This document shows, piece by piece, positions 17,165 to 26,165 of a DNA stretch of 64,000 nucleotides. Below the pieces are notes generated by a model, which was not told the origin of the DNA, made no database searches, and saw only the letters and a list, made by a program, of their open reading frames with translations. The number at the start of each line of letters is the position of its first letter. The stretch's first letter is position 1. A program made the translations under genes and the position numbers. Source of the stretch: Kutzneria sp044547355 (lineage in GTDB: Bacteria; Actinomycetota; Actinomycetes; Mycobacteriales; Pseudonocardiaceae); the NCBI RefSeq assembly GCF_044547355.1, contig NZ_JBIUAG010000029.1, positions 62,001 through 126,000 on the forward strand, written 5' to 3'.

Positions 17165-18403
17165 ATGGGCGCGACCCCTCGCGTGAGGGTGGCACGGATC
17201 GGATCTGGCAGCCTCGGCGCGATTCGGGCGTGGTTGGGCGCGACGAGTCGGCCCGGGCTGATCAAGGTGCTCGTCCTGCCGGTCCTCATCGGTTGGTCGA
17301 TGGTCCCCGAATCCCTCGGCTCGCCGTCGCCGCTGCGGCCGGCCGCAGCCACGCTGGTGCTCGCGGCGTTGCTGGCCCGCTTCTCCTGGCCCGCCGTCGG
17401 TGTGGTGGTGGCGTCGGCCTGCTTGTGGTTCGCGCCGCCGGCAGCCGTGCTCGCAGTGGCGCTGCTCGCCTACGGCACGGCGCGGCGGACCTCGTCGCCG
17501 TACTGGGCGAGCGCGGCGTTGTCGGCCTCCTGGATCCTGGCCGTGCTGGGCGGGTACCACCGCCTGCCGGGCGCCGCCGACGGCGACGTCCTCGTGTTCG
17601 CCGCATTGGGCGCGACGGCGGCTGTGGTGCCCGCGGCGGCCGTGGGGGCCTTGGTCGGCGCTCGGGCCCGCCGGCTCATGGATCTCAAGGAACGCAACGA
17701 GATTCTGCGACGGGCCAACCGGCTCGCCGAGAGCCAGGCCCGGATGGCCGAGCGTGCCCGGATCGCGAGCGAGATGCACGACCTGATCGGCCACCGGCTC
17801 AGCCTCATCAGCCTGCACGCCGGCGCCCTGGAGCTGCACGCCAGAAACACCGCCCCGCAGCTGAGCGAGCAGGCGGTGTTGGTGCGTACTACTGCCAAGC
17901 AGGCATTGGACGAACTTCGCGGGGTCTTGGACGTGCTCAAGGAAGATGTGGTCACCGATGACGCGAGCCCGGGGCAGGACGGGCGCGACGCCGGCATCGG
18001 GACCCGCGCCGACGTGACCGGGTTGGTGCGGGCCTCACAGCAGGCGGGAACGCCGGTGGAACTGGAATGGGACGGTGACGACCTGGCCGACGTCGACCAG
18101 CAGATCCGCCGCACGGTTCACCGGCTGGTCCGCGAATCCCTGACCAATGTGCACAAGCACGCGCCGGGGATGCCGGCTCGCGTGCGGGTGCGGCGACGCG
18201 ACGCGGAGCTCACCGTCGAGACCAGCAACCGGCTCGCGCCGCCGTCCGCCACGCCGGCGCCCGGCACCCGGCTCGGGCTGGTCGGCCTGCTCGAACGGGT
18301 CCGCCTGGCCGGCGGCACGCTGACCACCGGCCCGGACGGGGATCGTTTCGTCGTGCGGGCGGTCCTCCCGGTCACCGTCGCCCCGGTTGGTGTGTCCGCG
18401 TGA
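17165..18403 (+). CDS. NarL-family sensor histidine kinase
   Basis: A 412-aa kinase. The N-terminal ~160 residues hold four or five transmembrane segments with short loops (an intramembrane-sensing type), then a coiled linker, the HisKA_3 phosphoacceptor box with H205 (ASEMHDLIGHRLSLIS) and a HATPase_c domain with the N-box ESLTNVHKHA and the late GLVGLLERV. The start at 17165 has AGGGGAGA 5 bases upstream. Its stop overlaps the response-regulator start by 4 bp (GTGA). Placed after an ABC exporter, it likely senses envelope stress or the exported compound and controls the operon. Confidence 0.93.
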   Translation: MGATPRVRVARIGSGSLGAIRAWLGATSRPGLIKVLVLPVLIGWSMVPESLGSPSPLRPAAATLVLAALLARFSWPAVGVVVASACLWFAPPAAVLAVALLAYGTARRTSSPYWASAALSASWILAVLGGYHRLPGAADGDVLVFAALGATAAVVPAAAVGALVGARARRLMDLKERNEILRRANRLAESQARMAERARIASEMHDLIGHRLSLISLHAGALELHARNTAPQLSEQAVLVRTTAKQALDELRGVLDVLKEDVVTDDASPGQDGRDAGIGTRADVTGLVRASQQAGTPVELEWDGDDLADVDQQIRRTVHRLVRESLTNVHKHAPGMPARVRVRRRDAELTVETSNRLAPPSATPAPGTRLGLVGLLERVRLAGGTLTTGPDGDRFVVRAVLPVTVAPVGVSA

Positions 18404-19056
18404 TCAGGGTCCTGCTCGCCGACGACGAGGCCCTGATCAGGACCGGCATTCGGTTGGTGCTGGCCGCCGCCGGCGATGTCGAGGTCGTGGCCGAGTGCGC
18501 GGACGGGGCCGAGGCGGTGAAGCTCGCGCGCCGCCACCAGCCCGACGTCGCGCTCGTCGACATCCGCATGCCCAAACTGGACGGGATCGCCACGGCGCGG
18601 GAGATCCAGCCGCCGGCCATCCGCACCCACGTCGTCATGCTGTCCACGTTCGGTGAGGACGCCAACGTCGCCCGCGCGCTGCGGGCCGGGGCCGTCGGGT
18701 TCCTGCTCAAGGACACCCCGCCGGACGAGCTGATCCAGGCGGTCCGGATCGCGGCCCGTGGTGAGTCGATCCTCTCGCCGGCGATCACGCAACGGCTCAT
18801 CAGCCAGTTCATCGCGCCCGAGGACGACCGTGTGGTGGCGGCCAGACGCCGGTTGGCGGTGCTCACCGACAAGGAGCTCGATGTGCTCGTCCAGGTCGGC
18901 AACGGGCTGTCCAACGGTGAGATCGCCAGGAGCCTGCACATGAGCGAGGGCACCGCGAAGGCCCACATCAGCCGCATTCTGGCCAAGCTGCAGTGCGTCA
19001 ACCGGGTGCAGGCGGCGATCCTCGCCCACGACTCCGGAGTCCTCACCGCCGGGTGA
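18400..19056 (+). CDS. NarL/LuxR-family response regulator
   Basis: A 218-aa regulator. The receiver domain (residues 1-120) carries the acidic pocket LLADDE, the phospho-acceptor D54 in ALVDIRMPKLDG, and the switch lysine in VGFLLKDTPP. A LuxR-type helix-turn-helix occupies about 150-215 (LTDKELDVLVQVGNGLSN, then GTAKAHISRIL). It starts with GTG inside the kinase stop codon and should be phosphorylated by that kinase and act on the exporter promoter. Confidence 0.95.
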   Translation: MIRVLLADDEALIRTGIRLVLAAAGDVEVVAECADGAEAVKLARRHQPDVALVDIRMPKLDGIATAREIQPPAIRTHVVMLSTFGEDANVARALRAGAVGFLLKDTPPDELIQAVRIAARGESILSPAITQRLISQFIAPEDDRVVAARRRLAVLTDKELDVLVQVGNGLSNGEIARSLHMSEGTAKAHISRILAKLQCVNRVQAAILAHDSGVLTAG

Positions 19057-19175
19057 AGGGCCGTCCCCTCGGTCCGGTTCGGCGCGTCGCTGTGGTGGCT
19101 CTGCTTGAGCGTGGCCAGCTGATCCGGTGGGACGGTCAGGTGCTGGTTGATCACCGGCCGGGATCCGCCGATCGG

Positions 19176-19859
19176 CTAGGAACCGGCGTTCCTTGTGGCC
19201 TTCCGGCGTTTGCCGGCGACGACCGGGGCGAGCACGAGTCCGCAGCCGGTGTCCTCCAGGAAGTCGGCGACCGCGTCCCAGGAGCGGAAGCGGCTGCGGC
19301 TGCCGAGGCGTTCGTGCTCGGCGCACACCGACGGCAGCAGAACCCGCAGGGCCGTCACCCGCGCTTGCAGCACATCCGAGGTGATCCCGAGATCGTTGCC
19401 GCGCAGGGCCGCGCGGAGTCCGCCGCGCAGCGCCTCGTCGGCGGAGGTCGCCGACTCACGCAGACCGATGTCGAGCCAGCTCGGGTCGGTCAGCGTCTGC
19501 AGCGCGAACCGCGCCGCATAGGTGGGCGGTTGCAGCGTCGCGAGGTACGCGGGCAGCTGGCGGACCAGCGCGGCGACAAATCCTCGAGGGTCCGAGCTGC
19601 CGGCCAGCTCCTCGGCGGCGGACCGACGCAGGCGATCCATTCCGTCGATGTGCCGGCGCATGAGCGCCAGCACGAGGTTCTCCTTGGTGCCGAAGTGGTA
19701 GCCGACGGCGAAGTGGTTGGCCGCGCCGGCCGCTTCGGCGATCCGGCGGTTGGACACCGCGCCGATGCCGCCCTCGGCGAAGAGTCGCTCGGCCGCGGCG
19801 AGGATGGCGTCCGGAGTGGTCGACGCACCACCGTGGGCCGTGCTCTTCTTCCCTGCCAT
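19176..19859 (-). CDS. TetR-family transcriptional regulator
   Basis: A 227-aa regulator with the TetR_N helix-turn-helix at about residues 17-60 (ILAAAERLFAEGGIGAVS, then FAVGYHFGTKENLVLAL). The C-terminal ligand-binding part is not family-specific. It lies 18 bases downstream of the thiolase gene, in the same direction, so it is probably the last gene of the catabolic operon and its local repressor, in the manner of KstR/PaaR-type regulators responding to acyl-CoA intermediates (inference). Confidence 0.93.
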   Translation of the reverse strand: MAGKKSTAHGGASTTPDAILAAAERLFAEGGIGAVSNRRIAEAAGAANHFAVGYHFGTKENLVLALMRRHIDGMDRLRRSAAEELAGSSDPRGFVAALVRQLPAYLATLQPPTYAARFALQTLTDPSWLDIGLRESATSADEALRGGLRAALRGNDLGITSDVLQARVTALRVLLPSVCAEHERLGSRSRFRSWDAVADFLEDTGCGLVLAPVVAGKRRKATRNAGS

Positions 19860-19877
19860 GTCCGTGAAACTAGCAGC

Positions 19878-21029
19878 TCACGGCCGGGTGTTGGACAGCA
19901 CCAGGCTGGACGCGCCGGCGAAGAACAGGCCCACACCCTGCACAAAGCCGAGCGTCACGCCAGGGACCTGGACAGCCGCTTCGCCGCGCAGTTGCCGCAC
20001 CGACTCGAGGATGGCGAACATGCCGTACTTGCCGGTGTGCGTGTAGGACAGCCCGCCGCCGTTGGTGTTCATCGGCAACGAGCCGCCGGGGCGGGTGTGA
20101 CCGTCGGCGATGAAGCCAGCTGACTCACCGCGTCCGACGAAGCCGAGGTCCTCCAACCCGTACAGCGGCAGGTGCGCGAAGGCGTCGTAGACCATCAGGT
20201 GGTCGATGTCCTCCGGGCGGACGCCAGCGGTGGCGAAGGCGTCCGCGGAGGACAGCCGGAAGCCGAGGAAGCTGCCCAGGTCGTCCATCTGGGACACCAT
20301 CGTCGACCCGGCCGACTCACCGGAGCCGAGCAGGTAGACGGGCGGGCGGGGCGACTGCGCCGCGCGGTGGCGGCTGGTGAGGACCAGGGCGCCGCCGCCG
20401 TCGGTGACGACGCAGCACATCTGCTTGGTGAAGGGGAAAGACACCACGTCGTCGTCGAGCACGTCGTCCACGGTCACCCGGTTCCGCCGCCAGGCGCGCT
20501 GGTTGTCCACGGCCCATTCCCGTTGCGCGACGACAACCTCGGCCAGCGCCCGGCGGTCGAGCCCGCGGTCGTGCAGGAACCTCAGCGCGGGCACGGTGAA
20601 GGCGGTGTGCGGCAGGACGGCTCCGTAGGGCCACTCGAACTGGCCCTGCGGCGACGTGCGCGTGGCGGAATGCCCGGCGGACCCGATCCTCGACCGGCCG
20701 GACTCCCCGTGCGTGACGAGCACGACCTCGGCGGCGCCGGCGGCGATCGCGGCGGCGGCGTGACGCACGTGCGACAGGAAACTGCCGCCGCCGACATTGG
20801 TCCCGTCGAGCCACCGAGGGGTGATCCCGAGGTGGTGAGCGACCTCGATGGACAGTGGTTCGGCGGCGGCCAGCCCATCCACGTCCCGAGGCGTGAGGCC
20901 GGCGTCGGCGAGCGCGTTGCGGGCGGCCTCGGCATGCAGCGCCAGCATCGAGTGGCCGGGCAGTGCGCCGATCCGGTCGGTTTCGGCCGCGCCGACGATC
21001 GCGATGTCCCCGCCGTGCATGCTGGTCAT
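19878..21029 (-). CDS. Lipid-transfer protein/thiolase-family enzyme (SCP-x or Ltp2-like)
   Basis: A 383-aa thiolase-fold protein of the SCP-x branch (IAIVGAAETDRIGALPGHS start, TNVGGGSFLSHVRHAA, MCCVVTDGGGALVLT, C-terminal GGGLSYTHTGKYGMFAI). It overlaps by 4 bp with a DUF35 partner gene. In steroid side-chain degradation the pair Ltp2-DUF35 is a retro-aldolase that removes a short acyl-CoA; other SCP-x/DUF35 pairs are thiolases. Which reaction applies cannot be settled by eye. It should act last on the CoA thioesters made by the upstream operon enzymes. Confidence 0.9.
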   Translation of the reverse strand: MTSMHGGDIAIVGAAETDRIGALPGHSMLALHAEAARNALADAGLTPRDVDGLAAAEPLSIEVAHHLGITPRWLDGTNVGGGSFLSHVRHAAAAIAAGAAEVVLVTHGESGRSRIGSAGHSATRTSPQGQFEWPYGAVLPHTAFTVPALRFLHDRGLDRRALAEVVVAQREWAVDNQRAWRRNRVTVDDVLDDDVVSFPFTKQMCCVVTDGGGALVLTSRHRAAQSPRPPVYLLGSGESAGSTMVSQMDDLGSFLGFRLSSADAFATAGVRPEDIDHLMVYDAFAHLPLYGLEDLGFVGRGESAGFIADGHTRPGGSLPMNTNGGGLSYTHTGKYGMFAILESVRQLRGEAAVQVPGVTLGFVQGVGLFFAGASSLVLSNTRP

Positions 21030-21439
21030 GTCGGGACTCCGGGTCGGTCGCCGGTCGGCGCGAACACCGGCAGGGTCATGTCGTCTCGCTGGTGGAAGCG
21101 GACCCGCAGGGGCATGTCGAGCACGAGCAGGTCGGGATCCGGGTCGATGTCGACGATGTTGGTCATCAGTCTGGGGCCCTCGTCCAGCTCGACCACTGCG
21201 ATGACCGGTGACACGGGTTCGAATCCGCGCAACGGTTTCCGGGCGATCACGTAGGAGAGCAGGCGCGCGTTGCCGGTGACCTCGACCCAGGCGACGTCGG
21301 GGGAGAAGCAGTGACGGCAGAACGGCCGCGGGTAGAAGTAGTGCCGGCCACAGGCGTTGCAGTGTTGGATCTCCAGCCTGCCCTCGGCGGCGGCGGCCCA
21401 GTACGGCGCGGTGTCCGGTGTCGGCGCGGGGGTGCTCAT
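21026..21439 (-). CDS. DUF35 OB-fold acyl-CoA-associated protein
   Basis: A 137-aa protein with an N-terminal zinc-ribbon-like rubredoxin part, IQHCNACGRHYFYPRPFCRHC, whose four cysteines are in CxxC pairs, followed by an OB-fold. DUF35 proteins are partners of SCP-x thiolases, Ltp2 aldolases and MaoC hydratases. It overlaps by 4 bp with both neighbours (thiolase downstream, MaoC upstream), which strongly suggests a stoichiometric complex. Confidence 0.92.
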   Translation of the reverse strand: MSTPAPTPDTAPYWAAAAEGRLEIQHCNACGRHYFYPRPFCRHCFSPDVAWVEVTGNARLLSYVIARKPLRGFEPVSPVIAVVELDEGPRLMTNIVDIDPDPDLLVLDMPLRVRFHQRDDMTLPVFAPTGDRPGVPT

Positions 21440-22275
21440 CGTGCTCTCCTGGAGAACGTGCCGTGGTCGAGCACGGCGGTGGCGCCGACACGGGTCTGGA
21501 ACACCGCGTCGTCGTCGCCGGTGACCCATATGAGCACGTTGAGCGTCTGCCCGGGCAGGACGGGCGCGGCAAACCGAGCCGACATGGAGCCGAACTCGTC
21601 CGGGTCCGAGCCGCAGAGGGTGTGCAGCAGGGCGCGGCCGGTGAACCCGTAGGTGCACAGGCCGTGCAGGATCGGGCGGTCGAACCCGGCCCTCGCCGCG
21701 TGGCCGGGATCGCTGTGCAGCGGATTGCGGTCACCGCTGAGCCGATACAGCAACGCCTGGTCCGGGCTCGTGTGGTAGCTGACGATGTGATCGGGCGCCC
21801 GGTCCGGCGGCTGCCAGGGAACCGATTCGCCGCGCGGCCCGCCGAACCCGCCCGCGCCGCGGAGGAACAGCCCGGTTCGCAGCTCGGCGAGCAGCGCGTC
21901 GGTCGACCCGTCCCGCAGCGCGGACTTCAGCCAGACCACGGCGTCCCGGCCCTTGTCGTTGACGCCTTCGAGCTCGGCGGTGGCTCGCGCCGTGCCGGCC
22001 GGCGGGATCGCCGAGTGCAGCGAGATGGACTGCTCGCCGTGCAGCAGCCTGGCGTGGTCGAAGTCGCCGATCAGATCGGCCAGGCTGCCATTGCGATGTC
22101 CGTTGAGCACCAACGGGAACGTCGGCAGCGTCAGCTGCGTCGGGCTTTCGGTAGTGAAGGCCAGCTCCGCCGTGCCGGCGCCGACGCCGAGCGCGTAGAG
22201 GATCGCGTCGGTCGAGGTCCAGCTCGACTCGCCGGCGTCCCAGGCCCGGCCGACGTTGTCGGTGTGCAGCACCAT
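21436..22275 (-). CDS. Double hotdog MaoC-type enoyl-CoA hydratase
   Basis: A 279-aa protein with a degenerate N-terminal hotdog and a C-terminal hydratase-2 hotdog carrying the catalytic signature YRLSGDRNPLHSDP (Asp and His both present), followed by ILHGLCTYGFTGRAL. This is the layout of eukaryotic-type (R)-specific 2-enoyl-CoA hydratases and actinobacterial steroid or branched-acyl enzymes. The start at 22275 is followed by a stop overlap of 4 bp with DUF35. The SDR gene upstream ends one base before. Confidence 0.93.
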   Translation of the reverse strand: MVLHTDNVGRAWDAGESSWTSTDAILYALGVGAGTAELAFTTESPTQLTLPTFPLVLNGHRNGSLADLIGDFDHARLLHGEQSISLHSAIPPAGTARATAELEGVNDKGRDAVVWLKSALRDGSTDALLAELRTGLFLRGAGGFGGPRGESVPWQPPDRAPDHIVSYHTSPDQALLYRLSGDRNPLHSDPGHAARAGFDRPILHGLCTYGFTGRALLHTLCGSDPDEFGSMSARFAAPVLPGQTLNVLIWVTGDDDAVFQTRVGATAVLDHGTFSRRAR

Positions 22276-22276
22276 G

Positions 22277-23167
22277 TCACCGCCTCGCCGTGAACACCGA
22301 GTGGGGCAGGCCGTCGGCGAGTGGGCGGAACCTCGCCTCGATCGCCGCCGCCAGGTCACTGGTCTGCCATGGCACGTCGGCGTCGACCTCGCTGATCTCG
22401 TGCGGGTTGGCGTAGAGGCCGACCCGATGGCCGGCTGCGGACAGGACCCGGCCGGTGAGCCAGCCGGACCTGGTCCCGGCCAGGTACGCGGCCAGCGGCG
22501 CGATGTTGTCGGCGGCCAGTTCTGCCGGCAGTGCCCCCGGCGCCACGGTCGCGACCAGGCGGGTCGCGGCGGTGGGGGCGATGGCGTTGGCGGTGACCCC
22601 GTACTTGGCCAGCGCCTGGGCGAGTGAGTAGGTCAGCCCGACGACGCCCATCTTGGCGGCCGCGTAGTTCGGTTGCCCGGGGGAGCCCTGCAGACCCGAC
22701 GAGGACGTGAAGTTGATGATCCGGTAGTGCCCCTGAGGATCGCGCCGTTGTCGGAAGTAGGCGGAGGCGGGCCGGATGGTGCTGTAGTGGCCCCGCAGGT
22801 GCACCCGGATCACCTGATCCCAGTCCTGCTCGGTGAGGTTGAAGATCATCCGATCGCGGAGGATGCCGGCGACGTTGACGACGATGTCGAGCCGGCCGAA
22901 GGTGTCGACCGCCATGTCGACCAGCCGCTGGCCGGTCGCGGTGTCGGCGACGTCGCCGCAGTCGGCGAGGGCCCGCCCGCCTGCCGTCGCGATCTCCGCG
23001 GCGACCTGCGCGGCCGGGCCGGCGTCATCGCCCGTTCCGTCGGGAGTGGCGCCGAGATCGTTGATCACGACGGCCGCGCCTTCGGCGGCGAACCGCCGCG
23101 CGATCGCGGCGCCGATGCCGCGGCCGCCGCCGGTGACCACGGCCACCCGTCCTTCGAGTGTCGTCAT
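22277..23167 (-). CDS. Short-chain dehydrogenase (HSD17B4-like 3-hydroxyacyl-CoA dehydrogenase)
   Basis: A 296-aa classical SDR. NAD(P)-binding glycine motif TGGGRGIGAAIA, then INDLG, NVAG, the catalytic Ser in FTSSSGLQGSPGQ and YAAAK. The INDLG aspartate after beta-2 favours NAD. The sequence resembles the dehydrogenase part of peroxisomal multifunctional enzyme type 2, which works with a hydratase-2 such as the next gene. Together they would run one round of beta-oxidation on a branched or cyclic acyl-CoA (inference). Confidence 0.92.
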   Translation of the reverse strand: MTTLEGRVAVVTGGGRGIGAAIARRFAAEGAAVVINDLGATPDGTGDDAGPAAQVAAEIATAGGRALADCGDVADTATGQRLVDMAVDTFGRLDIVVNVAGILRDRMIFNLTEQDWDQVIRVHLRGHYSTIRPASAYFRQRRDPQGHYRIINFTSSSGLQGSPGQPNYAAAKMGVVGLTYSLAQALAKYGVTANAIAPTAATRLVATVAPGALPAELAADNIAPLAAYLAGTRSGWLTGRVLSAAGHRVGLYANPHEISEVDADVPWQTSDLAAAIEARFRPLADGLPHSVFTARR

Positions 23168-24738
23168 GACTCCTCCGTTGGTCCTGTGCCGCAGCGTCGG
23201 CCGAGGACGCCGGCGAACCGGGCGCGCAGCGTTCGCCGGAGCAGCTTTCCGCTCTCCGAGCGGGGCAGGTCGGCCATGAACTCGTAGCGGCGCGGACATT
23301 TGAGTGCCGCGAGCCCGGCCCGGCAGAACGCGTCGAGCTCCTCGGCCAGGTCGGGCCCGGCGACGACGGCGGGCCCGGGACGCACCACGGCGAGAACGCG
23401 GTGGCCCCACTCGGGATCCGGCACGCCGATGACGGCCACGTCCGCGACCGCGGGATGGGTCAGCAGGTGCTGCTCGATCTCGGCCGGGTAGATGTTCACG
23501 CCACCGGAGATGATCAGGTCGTCCCGGCGGTCCAGCACGTACAGATAGCCGTCGGCGTCCAGCCGGCCGATGTCGCCCACGGTCGCGAACCCGTCGGAGC
23601 GGATCGCGGCCGCCGTCTTCGCCGGATCGTTGTGGTACTCGAACGGCGCCGCCGCGGCCGGGAAGTAGATCCGGCCGGGCTCGCCCGGCGGAGTCGGGTC
23701 GCCCTGGTCGTCAAGGATCTTGACCAGCGCGGGCTTGCCGACGGAGCCCGGGTGTTCGAGCCACTCCACCGGGCCGATGTGGCAGACCACGCCCTCGGTG
23801 GATCCGAGGTACTCCCACACGACCGGGCCGAGCCACTCGATCGCCCGCTGCTTGTCCCGCACCGGACAGGGCGCGCCGGCCAGCATGACCACCCGCAGGC
23901 TGGAGGTGTCCCACTGCTCCCGCACCTCGTCGGGCAGGGCCAACAGCCGGTGCAGGTGAGTGGGCACCAGGTGCGTGGTCGTGACGCCGTGCCACTCGAT
24001 GTCCTCCAGCGTCCGAACGGCGTCGAACCGCGGGTGGATCACGACGGTGTGGCCGAGGTGCAGGCTGCACAGGGCGAGGTTGCCCGGCGCCGCGTGGTAG
24101 AGCGGCGCGCAGACGAGATGGACACCTCGGCCGGCGGTGATCCCGAACTTGCCGTAGTGCCGCGCCATCTGGGCGATGACCACTTCGGGCGGCAGTTGCG
24201 GCAGCGGGCGGCGCACCCCCTTCGGGCGTCCGGTTGTGCCCGAGGTGTACCCCATGATCGAGCCGGCCTCGCGGTCGTGCGGCGGGTGGGCGGGCTGGTC
24301 GTCGCGCAGCGCGGAGTAGGGCCGCCAGCCGGGAACCGGCGCGCCCACCGCGTAGCGGGCGGCCGGGAGATCCGCCGACTCGAGGCCGCCGGCCAGACCG
24401 TCGGTGGCGACCACGACACCGGCCCCCGAGTCCCGCACGATGTGGCTGATCTCGCTCGGCGCCAGGTGGCTGTTCACCGGCACCACGTACAGTCCGATCT
24501 GGAACGCGGCCAGCACGACCTCGACATGCTCGGCCGAGTTGTGCTGGATGCTGGCGATCACGTCGCCTCGACGCAGCCCCAGCCCCCGCAGGCCGTTGGC
24601 GACCTGGTTGGCCGCGGCGACCAGGTCGCCGAAGCTCACCCGGCGGCCGGACGGGCTGACGATCGCGACGCGGGTGGGGTCGGTCCGTGCGATCGCGTAC
24701 GCGCCGTGAACGGCGATCGGGGTGTCTGCTGTGGACAT
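23164..24738 (-). CDS. Acyl-CoA synthetase (AMP-dependent synthetase/ligase)
   Basis: A 524-aa ANL-family enzyme. The AMP-binding P-loop YTSGTTGRPKGV is near residue 170, the acyl-adenylate motif YLGSTEG follows, then VGDIGRLDADGYLYVLDRRDD and the C-terminal lysine region SGKLLRR. It activates a carboxylic acid with ATP and CoA. Its stop overlaps the SDR gene by 4 bp. In context it would activate the acid made by the alcohol and aldehyde dehydrogenases upstream. Substrate unknown; the closest functional group by motif is the FadD13/CaiC-like short-to-medium or cyclic acid ligases. Confidence 0.93.
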   Translation of the reverse strand: MSTADTPIAVHGAYAIARTDPTRVAIVSPSGRRVSFGDLVAAANQVANGLRGLGLRRGDVIASIQHNSAEHVEVVLAAFQIGLYVVPVNSHLAPSEISHIVRDSGAGVVVATDGLAGGLESADLPAARYAVGAPVPGWRPYSALRDDQPAHPPHDREAGSIMGYTSGTTGRPKGVRRPLPQLPPEVVIAQMARHYGKFGITAGRGVHLVCAPLYHAAPGNLALCSLHLGHTVVIHPRFDAVRTLEDIEWHGVTTTHLVPTHLHRLLALPDEVREQWDTSSLRVVMLAGAPCPVRDKQRAIEWLGPVVWEYLGSTEGVVCHIGPVEWLEHPGSVGKPALVKILDDQGDPTPPGEPGRIYFPAAAAPFEYHNDPAKTAAAIRSDGFATVGDIGRLDADGYLYVLDRRDDLIISGGVNIYPAEIEQHLLTHPAVADVAVIGVPDPEWGHRVLAVVRPGPAVVAGPDLAEELDAFCRAGLAALKCPRRYEFMADLPRSESGKLLRRTLRARFAGVLGRRCGTGPTEES

Positions 24739-24752
24739 TTGTGCTCCCGCGC

Positions 24753-26165
24753 TCAGGGACGGACCGGACCGGTGATCACCTGCGTCTCGGTGTAGGCGTG
24801 CAACCCCCAACGGCCGTTCTCCACGCCGATCCCGCTCCACTTGTGACCGCCGAAGGGCAGGTCGGGCCAGACCCCGAAGCCGTGGACGTTGAGTGAGACC
24901 TGTCCGGCGTCGAGGTCCGCCGCGATCCGGGCGGCCTCGGCCACATCGGCCGACCAGACGGACGCCGTGAGCCCGAACCGGCTGTTGTTGGCCCGGGCCA
25001 CGGCGTCCTCGACGTCGTCGTAGCGGATGACCGGCAGCGCCGGCCCGAACTGCTCGTCGTCGACGATCGCGACGCCGTCCGAGACGTCCGTGAGGATGGT
25101 CGGCCGGTAGAAGTAGCCGGGCCGGTCGATCGCCCGGCCGCCGGCCGCCACCCGCGCGCCCCGGACGATCGCGTCGTCCACCAGAGAGGTCACGCGGTCG
25201 AGTTGGGGCCGATTGTTGATCGGGCCCAACACGGCGCCCTCGACCGTTCCGTCGTCCACCTTGACCGACCGCGCGATGGCCGCGAGGGCGTCGACGAGCT
25301 CGTCGCAGATGCTCGCGTGGGCGTAGACCCGCTTGACCGCCAGACAGACCTGGCCGTTGTTCATGAAGGCGCTGGCGAACAGGCGTTGGGCGATCGTGCC
25401 GATCTCCACGTCCGGCAGGACTATCGCGGGGTCGTTGCCGCCGAGTTCGAGCGTGACGCGCTTGAGGTCGGGGGCCGCCGCGGCCGCCACCCGTTTGCCC
25501 GTCTCGGTCGAACCGGTGAAGCTGATCTTGCGGACGAGCCGGTGCCCGGTCAGCAGCGAGCCGAGCGGGTCGGGGCCGGCGATGACGTTGAGGACACCGG
25601 GCGGCAGGACCGGCCGCAGCACTTCGCCCAGCGCCAGTGTCGCCAGCGGCGTGAACGGCGACGGCTTCACCACGACGGTGTTGCCGGCGCGCAGCGCCGG
25701 CGCGATCTTCCACATCGCCAGTGTCAGCGGGAAGTTCCACGGGGTGATGGCGGCGACGACGCCGAGCGGCCGGCGATGCACCTCGGCGTAGCCGGTGGCG
25801 TCGTCGCGGACGACCTCGACCGGCAGCTCCAGATCCGCGTGGTAGCGCAGCCACAGCGCCGACCGCTGCACCTCCGTCGCCGCATCGGTGAGCGGCTTGC
25901 CCTGTTCGGCCGTGAGCAGGGCAGCCAACTCCGGGCCGGCGGCGTCGACGGCGTCGGCAGCGGCATGCATGGCCTTCCGCCGAGCGCCCTCGTCCCGTTT
26001 CCACGAAGCGAACGCCTGGTGCGCCGCCGACACGGCCGCCTCGACGTCGTCGGGGGCCGCGGCCGGGGCGGTCGCGAACACGCTGCCGGTCGCCGGATTG
26101 ACGACGTCGAACCGGCGGGCCGTCCCGGCGCGAGCGCCGCCGATCGTCATGGTGTGCTCGGACAT
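24753..26165 (-). CDS. NAD(P)-dependent aldehyde dehydrogenase
   Basis: A 470-aa ALDH. It has AITPWNFPL, the NAD-binding FTGSTETGK, catalytic glutamate in LELGGNDP and catalytic cysteine in NNGQVCLAVKRV. Oxidises an aldehyde to the acid that the adjacent acyl-CoA synthetase can activate. Its start codon shares a base with the stop of the alcohol dehydrogenase gene, so the two are coupled, matching an alcohol-aldehyde-acid-CoA order of reactions. Confidence 0.95.
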   Translation of the reverse strand: MSEHTMTIGGARAGTARRFDVVNPATGSVFATAPAAAPDDVEAAVSAAHQAFASWKRDEGARRKAMHAAADAVDAAGPELAALLTAEQGKPLTDAATEVQRSALWLRYHADLELPVEVVRDDATGYAEVHRRPLGVVAAITPWNFPLTLAMWKIAPALRAGNTVVVKPSPFTPLATLALGEVLRPVLPPGVLNVIAGPDPLGSLLTGHRLVRKISFTGSTETGKRVAAAAAPDLKRVTLELGGNDPAIVLPDVEIGTIAQRLFASAFMNNGQVCLAVKRVYAHASICDELVDALAAIARSVKVDDGTVEGAVLGPINNRPQLDRVTSLVDDAIVRGARVAAGGRAIDRPGYFYRPTILTDVSDGVAIVDDEQFGPALPVIRYDDVEDAVARANNSRFGLTASVWSADVAEAARIAADLDAGQVSLNVHGFGVWPDLPFGGHKWSGIGVENGRWGLHAYTETQVITGPVRP